From the NCBI GenBank assembly GCA_011763485.2, contig JAANSK020248164.1, positions 1 to 23,509 of the forward strand: DNA of 23,509 nucleotides, given 5' to 3'. Numbering within the stretch: the stretch's first letter is position 1; each line of letters begins with the position of its first letter. The translations under genes and the position numbers were made by a program. This DNA is from Isoetes engelmannii. Its lineage: Eukaryota; Streptophyta; Lycopodiopsida; Isoetales; Isoetaceae. The notes beneath the pieces are model-generated. The model saw only the letters and a list, made by a program, of their open reading frames with translations, had not been told where the DNA came from and did no database searches. This document shows positions 9,698 through 17,379 of this stretch, one piece after another.

Positions 9698-10207
9698 GGT
9701 GTCTGGTGGCTGGCTCCCCACCCGACCCGCTGGTTCCATTAGTTGGCTACCCACCCGACTTGGTGGTGGCTGGCTGCCCACCCGACCCGGTGGTTCCGTT
9801 TGGCTCGATTAATTTTACCCACTCGATTGGGTGGTGGTCGACGCTGGTAGATATGGTGTTTAGACCCATCTAGATCTCAACAATTCCAGCCCTATCTTGT
9901 TGTCTTTTGGAGTGTGCTAGAGTTCTTGCAAGTGAGTCTCCATGCTGGAAACACGATGCTTTTCTGTAGCCAACTAGTTTTTGAGCAATTTTGGCATAAA
10001 GGCCTGTATCTCTTCTGTTAATAAGCTATCCTAGTTGTATTGCCCTCCGCCATTGCTTGAACCTATTTCCAATGCTCCTCAGGTGTCTGATCTGCTGTTG
10101 TCGATGGACAAGTGCGGCTAGAGTATAGGCCACATGTCTAATGAGCTACATTTGTTGCACGAGACTTTCTCGTGCTCCTTCAATGCATGTTTGTCAATTT
10201 TGCTCAT
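9698..10207 (-). pseudogene. probable LINE 5' coding region
   Basis: An ATG at 10207 on the minus strand begins MSKIDKHALKEHEKVSCNKC. It continues with stops at intervals through SLLTEEIQAFMPKLLKN, LATEKHRVSSMETHLQEL and DNKIGLELLRSRWV. Charged, helix-prone sequence suggests a further coiled-coil part of the ORF1-like protein. The frame is the same as that of the ATG at 9697 (510 bases apart). Between them lies a Gly/Thr/Ser-rich minisatellite. C-x-x-C occurs once near the start (CNKC), too little to call a zinc finger. No promoter or 5' end of the LINE can be fixed, and I take about 10207 as the limit of coding evidence. Confidence 0.4.
9708..9830. repeat. CCCACCCGAC minisatellite
   Basis: The decamer CCCACCCGAC occurs at 9717, 9750 and 9777, with a decayed copy (CCCACTCGAT) at 9818, each embedded in a longer TGGCTG...GGTGGTTCC context. 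On the minus strand this gives Gly-rich SGSGG-E/Q-P-A-T repeats upstream of the ATG at 9697. Unit spacing varies (33, 27 and 41 bases). Confidence 0.8.
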
Positions 10208-10561
10208 GGTATTTAGTCTTTGTATGTGGATGGTATTTATGTATTCTCCCAAGAAAAGTCTGGGGATTACAGAAAAGTTTAGGCTGTATTAGATTGCTCT
10301 AACAGCATTTGTGCCATAGTTTCGGTTTGGTAAGAGAACAACAGAGAGAGAAAGTGGTCAAAAGAGACCATGTAGAGAGAAAGTGGCCAAAAAGCTAAGG
10401 CATGAAGTCACTCACTGTGCACCTTTCACTTGTTTTAACATTTTGGAGATGTGATTGGTGCGAACTGGATGACTTGTAGCGAGAGAAAGTGGCTAGGAGG
10501 CCCTATAGAGAGAGAAAGTAATCAATAGAGCTAGAGGAGAATAGGCACTGCTAGAAGTGTG
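10208..10561. other. AGAGAGAAAGTGG-type degenerate repeats
   Basis: No gene is seen. The motif AGAGAGAAAGTGG or close variants recurs near 10342, 10374, 10480 and 10507, mixed with GGCCAAAA/GGCTAGGAGG. It looks like a decayed purine-rich minisatellite. Confidence 0.55.
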
Positions 10562-11140
10562 CTAGGAAGAAGAAGCAGAGATAGCATCTGACCAAAAGAG
10601 TGAGGGGAACTGAAAGTACAGAGAGAGAATGTGCACGAAAACCTTAAAGAGTTTGGGATCATGCTGAGGCCTATGCTGATAAAATTGCTTGAAAGAGGGA
10701 AACATAGCTAAAAGCTCTCCTCCATTTAGCAACTCCATTTGGAAATATGAGTAGTAATCCCCACTCTTGACCACAAGATTTTGAGATAATGTTGCATTCT
10801 CCTAAATGTCTATACACATTCGAGGTGCTTCAACTATAGAATGCACAATATGGGTTCCCATCCTTTGGCCATGGCAATAAGTAACTGCAGCTGACCTAGT
10901 AGAGAAAAATCTATGAACATAATGTTGAAATAGAACATAAGCTCCTCCTGAGTGTGTCATTCCATAAAAGCTAATTGCTTAACTGTGGCTTCAGAGTTCA
11001 AGGAAGAAGTTATTACCCAAGGCTTCTGATTCTATGCAAAGTCTTGTCTAAGCCAAGATTCATTCCGGAATTCCAAGACATAACCATTAGGATAAGGTTG
11101 GTCAGTTGGTGATAACGCATGACACATCGGCATGAAAAAA
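10562..11140 (-). pseudogene. unrecognised coding-like remnant
   Basis: On the minus strand a 70-residue open stretch (10774-10562) includes VKSGDYYSYFQMELLNGGEL and FPSFKQFYQHRPQHDPKLF. Upstream, around 11090-10870, pieces with protein-like composition appear in one frame: NGYVLEFRNESWLRQDFA, then QKPWVITSSLNSEATVKQLA, then HTQEELMFYFNIMF, separated by single stops. Composition and the low stop density suggest a former exon or exons. I do not recognise the family and no splice structure is clear. Confidence 0.3.
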
Positions 11141-11230
11141 TCTTGTTTAGGGCTGTCAATAGATATTACTCATATCAAACTTGCTGAGAAGGTAGTAAGG
11201 ATTTGTGAAGAGGTTGGAACTCTTGCAAAA

Positions 11231-11298
11231 GAAGGTGATACCTCTATATCCTGTATGGTTTAAAGAAGGTGATGCCTCTATATCCTATATGGTCTTTG
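11231..11298 (+). repeat. 34-bp tandem duplication
   Basis: GAAGGTGATACCTCTATATC and the bases after it (11231-11264) recur at 11265-11298 with three substitutions. The preceding 70 bases are open on the plus strand (HIKLAEKVVRICEEVGTLAK), which may be a short exon remnant. The duplication adds an in-frame TAA. Confidence 0.85.
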
Positions 11299-11528
11299 AA
11301 TGTTACTTCCAATGGTAGAATATCTAGCATAATAACAAGGGATTACTTTTAAATTTTTATACGTTTTTTCACATGGTTTTTCTATGATTTTGTTGTTGTA
11401 TTTGTTGAGGTGTACTAAATAATATTTCTAGAGTGCACCCTTTATGGGCCGTTGATTTTCATTAGCCGAAACAATATGAGGGTTGTTGTCTTGCTCTGTA
11501 TGTGTATGTGTTTGTGCATGAACACTGA

Positions 11529-11600
11529 GCATGTGTATGCATGTGCATGCGCATGTGCATGTGCATGTGTGTGCATGTGCATGTGTATGCATGTGCATAT
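11529..11600. repeat. 72-bp alternating purine-pyrimidine tract
   Basis: Every base from 11529 to 11600 alternates purine and pyrimidine without a break. The tract is built mainly from (GTGCAT)n, with GTGTAT and GCGCAT variants, and a looser TGTATG/TGTGCATG run precedes it from about 11497. Such tracts favour left-handed Z-DNA. Both strands stay open through it, which is a by-product of the repeat and not evidence of coding. Confidence 0.95.
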
Positions 11601-11640
11601 TCAGATGAGGCACAGACGGGCAGAATTGAGAATACATGCA

Positions 11641-11967
11641 GAATTGAGAATATACACACATCTACTTCCAGAGAACCAATTTTGCTATGTTGAAGAACTT
11701 CATAAAAAGCATATTCTTGCTTGGTCGCAGCTTGAGCGTTCTGCCTAGTCTTTGCAATGGAGTTTGTACTTTTCTCAGAATCTGTTTGCCTCTGTAGCGT
11801 CCAATTCAGTTGGCTATCATCGTAGCCCAATACATATTACAAGTATAGATGCAGATACAAGTACTATTTCTATTGAACCAATGGCCTCTTTTGAGCATTT
11901 CCATGATTGTGTTCCAAGGATATTATGTTCAAGGACATGGTGGCATTCTCTTAGTTTTGATACTTAA
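11641..11967 (+). pseudogene. unrecognised exon-like reading frame
   Basis: To the right of the alternating tract one frame runs from about 11641 to the TAA-type stop at 11965 with a single TAG at 11746. It reads HLLPENQFCYVEELHKKHIL, then AWSQLERSA-stop-SLQWSLYFSQNLF, then VGYHRSPIHITSIDADTST and IEPMASFEHFHDC. Composition looks protein-like and one stop in about 108 codons is few for this AT-rich sequence. I do not recognise a domain. It could be a decayed host exon. The left end cannot be set because the simple repeat is itself open. Confidence 0.3.
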
Positions 11968-12145
11968 AAACACCTATGGTTTGCTTGACTTTTCACAATC
12001 TCTTCTCATGGCTTTTCATCTTTGTGTTTTATTTATGTGGCCCAATTATTTTTTTTTTATAAAACAAACCATTACATCCAATAATTCTAAGTTAAATCCC
12101 CCCTAAAACCCCTTTTGGTTTGGGTGCATATTCACACGGGAAAAA

Positions 12146-12177
12146 GGGGGGGGGGGAGGAGGGGAGGGTGACGTAGG
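12146..12177 (+). other. G-run with quadruplex potential
   Basis: An 11-base G run at 12146-12156 is followed by AGGAGGGGAGGG and, after a short gap, GGG near 12175. This gives at least four runs of three or more G within 32 bases on the plus strand, the general pattern for an intramolecular G-quadruplex. A T10 run and an AAATCCCCCC stretch lie just to the left. Confidence 0.7.
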
Positions 12178-12553
12178 GCAACGTGAGCTGTTGGATGGGC
12201 ATATTCATTGATTAGAAAAGGAATTTCTAATTCTAATTTGAATGTATCTATATTCTGGATACTCCGACCGTCCTTATGTTTGTTGTTTACATATTGGAGT
12301 TGGATATTCAGACATTGTGCTCCATCCACTCTAGGCTATGATCCAATTATTGATCATCCTTTACCTATAAAAGAGAAAGATGCCATGGGTTAATAGATAT
12401 TTGTAATATATGGCAAGCTTAAGTGAATAACAAAGCAATGGTGTAGAAGTCAAGGTGTACAAGAGTTTGTTGGAATATGAAATTGTTAAGAGACTACTGT
12501 TGTCTGCGTGTGGAACACACAAAAATCTTCTGTTAGACCCGCTACAATGAGCA

Positions 12554-12567
12554 TGGTATCAAGGTCC
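12554..12567 (+). promoter_or_regulatory. possible retrotransposon primer-binding site
   Basis: TGGTATCAAGGTCC resembles the initiator-Met-tRNA primer-binding consensus (TGGTATCAGAGC) used by many plant LTR elements. It lies a few bases after a TGTTGG...TACA stretch (12468-12546) that could be a very short LTR. No second copy of that stretch is seen downstream, so a chance match is quite possible. Confidence 0.2.
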
Positions 12568-12570
12568 TGC

Positions 12571-12750
12571 ACGAGGAACTAAATATGACTGGTGTGTGTA
12601 TGGGACACGCAATAGATTGATCTTGAAGAATTTGGTGTAAAGGTTTTATAAAGTTGTTGCAAGAGGAATAGGTGTGTATTATATGGGACACGCAATAGAT
12701 AGATATTGGTGGACAATTTTCCAAAGCTAACGTGTAGAGGTTTTATGACG
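12571..12750 (+). repeat. diverged direct repeat, about 80 bp
   Basis: GGTGTGTGTATGGGACACGC and following bases at 12591 recur as GGTGTGTATTATATGGGACA at 12671. In both copies an upstream GAGGAA motif and a downstream GTGTA-AGGTTTTAT motif keep their order. The copies have diverged by indels and substitutions. Confidence 0.7.
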
Positions 12751-12852
12751 GTAATATTATCGAAATTGATATGTTCAAGCTGGACCATATATTTTAAAAA
12801 ATCAAACGGTCTTGTCAAATGCCGGGTTGTCCCAGCAAAGACAATATTGTCG

Positions 12853-13490
12853 TTAGGGTTTGAGTTAAGGAGGCAGATTTTTGGATCTTACCGTTTGTTT
12901 CGACGCGTGCCTTGGAGCTTTCATTGTTTTTGTCTGAGCAATCGCGTATTAGAGCAGGTAATCAGAACTTGTTTTTTTCTGTTTTTCCTTTTTTCAATCG
13001 TTGCTTGTAGAGCTATACAGTACAGACATTTGCATAAGGCCAAAACTTGATGAGTTTTTCGCATTTGTTAGACCGTCACAATTGCATATATCTCTAGAAA
13101 ATTGCCTGCAGGCCTTAGAATGAGAAGCTCCTCTACGTCAGATACTGTTATTAAGGCGTGACCTACAAGCAAGAAGGTACATCTTTGAAGTTTTCTATGC
13201 AATGCAGATTGGTAATGGACCTGTTTGTTGTCCCTTTCCTCCTGTTCATCTACGTGATCTCCTGATTTTGGTCTTGATTTTTACTTGTTACTTTCTATTT
13301 CGCCTGTCTGAAAAATTTCATCATAATGATAAGCTACAAATGAATGTGAAGTTAGGTTCTGTGCTATTCCATATTGAAAGGGCATGTTTAAAGGGACTTC
13401 TCTTGTTTCCCATTCTTTTTGTTCCATTTTAGACTGTTCTTGGCTAAATCATTGATGATGCAACCAAGCATAATAAGTCTAGTGCATAAG
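12853..13490 (+). repeat. 5'UTR/intron-like segment, copy B
   Basis: This is the counterpart of 2551-3115. The TTAGGGTTTG box is at 12853, GCAGGTAATCAGAACTTG at 12954 (possible exon end and intron donor), AGAGCTATACAG...CATAAGGCCAAAA near 13009-13045, TTGTTAGACCGTCACAATTG near 13066, CTTAGAATGAGAAGCTCC near 13115, and TGGCTAAATCATTGATGATG...CATAATAAG at 13440-13480. Spacing differs from copy A by several indels and the two are well diverged. In this copy a plausible exon follows at 13522, so B may be a real gene start, or the better preserved of two copies. Confidence 0.55.
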
Positions 13491-13521
13491 GTTTCTGCTG
13501 TAATGACTTCACTCTTCTCAG

Positions 13522-13760
13522 TGCAATTCTAAATTTGAAGGTTTGAGGAAACAAATTTGTATTGCATATACTGATAATGTTAGTCAGTTACAGTTACAAA
13601 TCGCATATGAGCATGATGAGCTGGAGTGCAGAGCAGACCAACCTATAGAAATAACTGTCTGCATGGACGAAAAACATGAAAAATGGTACGCCAGACAAAT
13701 GAAAATATGCTTTTATCGGTTTGAGTTTTGTGGACCAACATGTCGGATGTCCTTGCAAAG
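13522..13760 (+). CDS. candidate internal exon, unknown protein
   Basis: A pyrimidine-rich stretch ending TTCACTCTTCTCAG at 13521 looks like a good intron 3' end, and AAAG followed by GTAATT at 13761 looks like a donor. The 239 bases between are open in one frame: CNSKFEGLRKQICIAYTDN, then LQLQIAYEHDELECRADQPI, then CMDEKHEKWYARQMKICFY, ending near GPTCRMSLQR. The segment is rich in Cys, Glu and aromatic residues and has no domain I recognise. It lies downstream of the leader-like segment B, whose GCAG/GTAATC donor at 12957 would give a 564-base first intron. No further exon is evident to the right, so this could be a truncated gene. Exon structure is inferred from splice signals only. Confidence 0.35.
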
Positions 13761-13800
13761 GTAATTATTGATGTTGAGGGTTTAGAGACGTGTGGCATTC

Positions 13801-13878
13801 TTGGGCTTCCCTCTGTTGGACTTTTTCCTTGGATCTTTCTTGGGCTTTCCCTCTGTTGGACTCTTCTATTGGATCTTC
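13801..13878. repeat. 39-bp tandem duplication
   Basis: TTGGGCTTCCCTCTGTTGGA at 13801 recurs as TTGGGCTTTCCCTCTGTTGG at 13840, and the match continues through a CTTGGATCTT / ATTGGATCTT block. The copies differ at a few positions. Confidence 0.85.
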
Positions 13879-13942
13879 CTCTTGTTCTCATCTGCCCTTG
13901 CAAGCAACCACACATGGGCTTGCGTATGATGACCTTTTCTAC

Positions 13943-14067
13943 AGATCTGGTAAAATTTCATAAACCATTATAAACATGACACCACACCTGATGACATGAC
14001 CTATCTCAAAGATCAAGAGAGATATGGTAGAATTTCATAGACCATTCCAAGCATGACAACACATCTG
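13943..14067. repeat. 48-bp direct repeat, period 77
   Basis: AGATCTGGTAAAATTTCATA and 28 more bases at 13943-13990 recur at 14020-14067 as AGATATGGTAGAATTTCATA with few differences. Partial further copies (AGATATGATAGAC and AGATCTGGTGGAATT) occur near 14110 and 14133, so a decayed minisatellite is likely. Confidence 0.8.
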
Positions 14068-14289
14068 TAGTAGCATTTCATGGACACTATTACAGACATG
14101 AAGATAAGACAGATATGATAGACTTTTCTGAATATAAGACAGATCTGGTGGAATTATATACACCATAGAGGACATCTATAATTAAATTTCAAAGACACTA
14201 GACTCCACCATCCTTGAATCGTTGCACACAATTGCCTACGGCATGAGGTCTTCCGAGAAATATTTTGTTTGGCCAAATGTGGGGTCGTG

Positions 14290-14378
14290 CATTTACAACA
14301 CGTGATCATTCGTCAAGCATGAATATATATATTAGTTTTTCTAAACGCATTTACAGCGTTTGATCATTGATCAAGCAT
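14290..14378. repeat. 31-bp direct repeat, period 58
   Basis: CATTTACAACACGTGATCAT at 14290 recurs as CATTTACAGCGTTTGATCAT at 14348, both ending in GTCAAGCAT / ATCAAGCAT. An AT run separates them. Confidence 0.8.
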
Positions 14379-14523
14379 CCTCTGCACAAAGTGAAAGGGA
14401 ATATCTTAGCTTTGCAACCTGGACGTGAATTTTTTGGGTTGTGTTCTACTTAGGAAGTCTCACATCAGAGGCCCCATAGACTATTTGATGCCTTCTTATC
14501 TGCACATCTTAGAATGTTGTATG

Positions 14524-14549
14524 TGAGAGAGAGAGATATATATATATAT
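14524..14549. repeat. GA/TA compound microsatellite
   Basis: A (GA)n run joins directly to a (TA)n run, about 26 bases in all. Confidence 0.9.
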
Positions 14550-15100
14550 TGAAAGTGTCACCTTCCCACTTAGTTTCCAAGTCATTGATCTTTGTCATGA
14601 GCCCTCCCCACTCCATTTCATTGTCCCAACTTGGCTGCATCTAGCCAACCTCCAAATTGTCTAGCCATTATAATAATGTTAAATAAGAAATTTAAAGAAA
14701 AAAATGAGTACACCATTTGTTTTTTTATAATTTTTGTCAAGCCATTATTTAATCACTAGGGTCCATGCCTATGTCTTATATGGGAAAACCGGTTGGTATC
14801 GGGCAGTTATTGATACGTCATTGTCAGTGTTGGGGGCCTCATTGGAAATTATTCTAATGTTACCTTAAACAGTAGGTTATTTCAAGTTTTCAACCGAAAA
14901 TTCAATGTCCTTATAGAATAAAGTGGAGTAAAATATTATCACGATGTGATGATAAATGTAATGACGTCTTGCAATTAAAAAAAAAAGAAAATGGATCAAA
15001 AACTTTCATGCAATGTGCTAGCTCAATAAGAACTTTCCAACTTCAGGCAGGACAAACCTTCCTTACCCTGAGTATGCACCACCACCATGTATCTCTGAGT
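14550..15100. other. no gene seen; left flank of the Ty3 element
   Basis: AT-rich with an A run near 14978 and no supportable gene to about 15000. From about 15030 a frame is open up to the insertion point (NFPTSGRTNLPYPEYAPPPC ...) and, across the empty site, would continue six codons into the right flank. Confidence 0.4.
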
Positions 15101-15105
15101 ATATC
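15101..15105. repeat. target-site duplication, left
   Basis: ATATC directly precedes the 5' LTR and is repeated exactly at 20760-20764 after the 3' LTR. A 5-base duplication is what Ty3/gypsy integrases make. Confidence 0.85.
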
Positions 15106-15175
15106 TCTTACGATCCTGATTATGGATCACAGTCGTTGATGGCCTTGGGGCAGTCGTCGATGACTTCTGAGCCAG

Positions 15176-15307
15176 ATTAGGCGCAACCAAAGATGGCAAA
15201 AGCCTTTTTAGGCGAAGCCAAGGAAGGTAAAAGGAGATTAAATTAGGCGCAACCAAAGATGGCAAAAGCCTTTTTAGGCGAAGCCAAGGAAGGTAAAAGG
15301 AGATTAA
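15176..15307 (+). repeat. perfect 66-bp tandem duplication in 5' LTR
   Basis: The block beginning ATTAGGCGCAACCAAAGATG at 15176 repeats without any difference at 15242. The 3' LTR has a single copy (from about 20411). Confidence 0.95.
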
Positions 15308-15354
15308 ACCTTTGAGGAAAAGGTCTTGGAAGGAAAGGGAAAAGGAGTTAGCAG

Positions 15355-15414
15355 TATATATAGCAGAGGAATGGCTAGTAGGAGGTATATAGCAGAGGAA
15401 TGACTAGTAGGAGG
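15355..15414 (+). promoter_or_regulatory. duplicated TATA-box region of 5' LTR
   Basis: TATATATAGCAGAGGAATGG at 15355 would be the core promoter of the element. The following 29-base unit is repeated at 15386 with one substitution, bringing a second TATATAG. The 3' LTR has one copy, at 20531. Confidence 0.6.
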
Positions 15415-15535
15415 CATTTGTGATCTGCGAGCACTAGTCTCTGGTGTTGTGATCCTCCTAGGCGTCTACCCCTTTCCTTATTGTGTTCTTGGTCCTCTGA
15501 GGACTTAACCATATTTCATCTGCTATTCGTAACAG

Positions 15536-15553
15536 TGGTGCTTTCACTGAGAG
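15536..15553 (+). other. primer-binding site position
   Basis: TGGTGCTTTCACTGAGAG begins one base after the 5' LTR end, where the tRNA primer-binding site must lie. Similar TGGTGCTTTCATTGAGAG sequences sit at this place in other plant Ty3/gypsy elements. I cannot assign the tRNA. Confidence 0.65.
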
Positions 15554-15577
15554 CTTGTTGTCAAGCTAGTTGAAGTT

Positions 15578-16746
15578 ATGGAGCAGAGTGGAAACGTTGG
15601 AGATGGAGGAGAGCGCAGGGAGCGTGGTGATGTGAGTCAAGCTGCTTCTTCTCGACGTAAGGCTAAGCAAAAAGTGAAGTTTGCTACATAGCCGGAGTCC
15701 TTGCTGAAGGACGCACGAAAAGCCCATGGTTCTGATCAGGACGATGGAGCTGGAAATCTGAATACTGATGGAGCTGGAAATCTGAATACTGTGGTGGAGA
15801 TGTTGCGGGAATTAATTACCAAGATTGATAAGCGGGAGTCCAAGCGGGAGTCTAAAGACAAAAAGAAGGGACCATATCAGGAGGACTCTTCTGATTTTGA
15901 AGGGTCTCGGAAGACTCCACCACTAACTCCTCCAGCGAATTCGGCGTATGATGGTGATGGCGGCGCTAGTGATTCTGAGAGTGTTGATAAAAAACAGAAA
16001 AATTAGAAAAATTCCACACCGAAGGTGCCCAAAGAAGTTCTGGATGTCTTTTGAGGAGAACGGGATGAGACCTCCTTGTTGTTGTGGTTAACAGAAATGA
16101 ATGATTTCTTTAAACAACATAAGCTTTCTGAAGCGGATAAGCTATACTGGGCGAAATTCCAGTTGAAGGGAGAACCTGTGTTGTGGTGGTCCCGTGTGAT
16201 GCAAGAGGAGGAGGCGGAAGGGCATCCTATTAAGACTTGGGAACATATGGAAAAGTTCCTGCGACGAGAGTTTATGCCTGATGATTACGAGGATATTCTG
16301 AAGCATCAATAGCAAACACTATGGCAACGACGAGACGAGACGGTCAAAGATTTTACAAGCCGTTCTAACGAGTTATTGAGTCTTTTGCCAGGAATTTCTG
16401 CACATGATAGGCGTATTCGGTATATTGCAGCCTTGCAAAAAGAATTTTCCTCACCGCTTACTTTGCTGCGGCCTAAATCCCTTCAGCATGCCCGAACTGC
16501 GGCGTTAGCCATGGAACGTGATAATACCACCATGAAGTCGGGATACAAAGGATTTCAAAAGCGATGGTCTTGATCGAGGGGCTATTCTCGAGATACATCT
16601 AAGATGGTAGCTGCCAATGCTGAGGTAGCTGATCAGAAGGATGGTCAAAGAAGGAAACAGTCTTTTCTCGATTGGGGAAAAGAAAGACTTTTGATTGTTT
16701 CAACTGTGGTCGTCCAAGGCATCGGGCGCGAAATTGTAACTTTTAA
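15578..16746 (+). pseudogene. Ty3/gypsy gag, multiple stops
   Basis: The ATG at 15578 is the first after the primer site and opens the frame that carries Gag. An N-terminal charged, disordered region includes the 24-base tandem repeat giving DGAGNLNT twice and a KRESKRESK stretch. The capsid-type retrotransposon gag domain follows at about 16070-16550, with LLLWLTEMNDFFKQHKLSEA, LKGEPVLWWSRVM, and WEHMEKFLRREFMP. It ends in a nucleocapsid CCHC knuckle, CFNCGRPRHRARNC (C-x2-C-x4-H-x4-C), at 16696-16737. Gag would form the virus-like particle and package RNA. Stops interrupt it at 15689, 16004, 16052, 16310 and 16571, with a TAA at 16744 after the knuckle. A one-base shift near 16676 puts the knuckle in another frame. 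Confidence 0.9.
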
Positions 16747-17215
16747 AAGAAAAAGCCACGTACAAATGGTGGTTGTAATAAAAAAGATAAAGAGTGGGAT
16801 GAAGAACCTGATAAGACTTCTGTGCGGGCTTCTAAGGTTCGGATCCAATCATCTTCTATGGAACTCGAAAGTGACGAGGGGGCTAGTAGTGATGATCCTG
16901 CTAGTGAAGATGAAGAAGCACATGATCTTTTATTATTTGATGGTGTTATCCGCAATCATCCAATTATAGTGCACTGGGACAATGGTTCCACCCATGACTT
17001 TGATTTCTGAAGCTTTGGTCCGAACTCGGGACCGACAAGTTGGGGGTGTTTGCACAACATGTTTGGATCTTGTTCCGCTAAGGTAGTGCAACAACCATTC
17101 TCTATGGGAGAATACTCTGTCTCACGCACTTTCCAAGTGGTGCCAAATCTGAGTACGGGAGACATTGTTCTTGGTATGCCACGGTGGCGGGACACTGCTC
17201 CCGTGGTTGACTATC
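16747..17215 (+). pseudogene. Ty3/gypsy protease, altered active site
   Basis: An acidic linker (MELESDEGASSDDPASEDEE) leads to HPIIVHWDNGSTHDF near 16960-17000, the retropepsin active-site loop. The catalytic triplet reads D-N-G instead of D-S/T-G; a single G-to-A change would explain it. One extra base right after HDF shifts the frame, so the expected ISEALVRT follows in the next frame. The C-terminal motif appears as DIVLGMPRWRDTAPVVDY near 17165-17215 (usually I-V-L-G-M-P-W-L). The enzyme would cleave the Gag-Pol polyprotein; this copy should be inactive. Confidence 0.88.
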
Positions 17216-17379
17216 ATACTTTGGCCGCTCAAATTGGAGTTGTTCGTCTCAAGGGGATTAAATCTAAGAACCCTATTCTTCAAGTTGGACATGCGGCAAT
17301 TAAACATTGTTTGCGTAAGAAGCCCTTGAGTGCACACTTGGTCTATGTGTTTCCTAGTCATGACCAAGCAAAGCAAGTG

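Larger units (their letters stand above)
15106..15534 (+). repeat. 5' LTR
   Basis: The LTR is 429 bases, starts TCTTACG (TGTTACG expected; one change from the canonical TG) and ends CGTAACA. It aligns along its length with 20343-20759. It contains a perfect 66-bp tandem duplication (15176-15241 and 15242-15307) and a 29-bp duplication (15357-15385 and 15386-15414) not seen in the 3' LTR, and lacks 78 bases present there. TATATATAG at 15355 is a likely TATA box, duplicated in part by the 29-bp repeat. Confidence 0.93.

Noticed and set aside
11428-11748. Open frames on both strands through the GTGCAT repeat (Cys/Ala/Met-rich on plus, His/Thr/Met-rich on minus).
   Set aside because: They arise from the simple repeat, which contains no stops on either strand; not evidence of a protein.
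12468-12567. Possible tiny LTR plus tRNA-Met primer site (a TRIM-like element).
   Set aside because: Only one terminal repeat could be found and no polypurine tract; kept only as a low-confidence site.
14446-14500. GGAAGTCTCACATCAGAGG resembles a motif common in plant LTRs.
   Set aside because: A single short motif without LTR ends or a partner.
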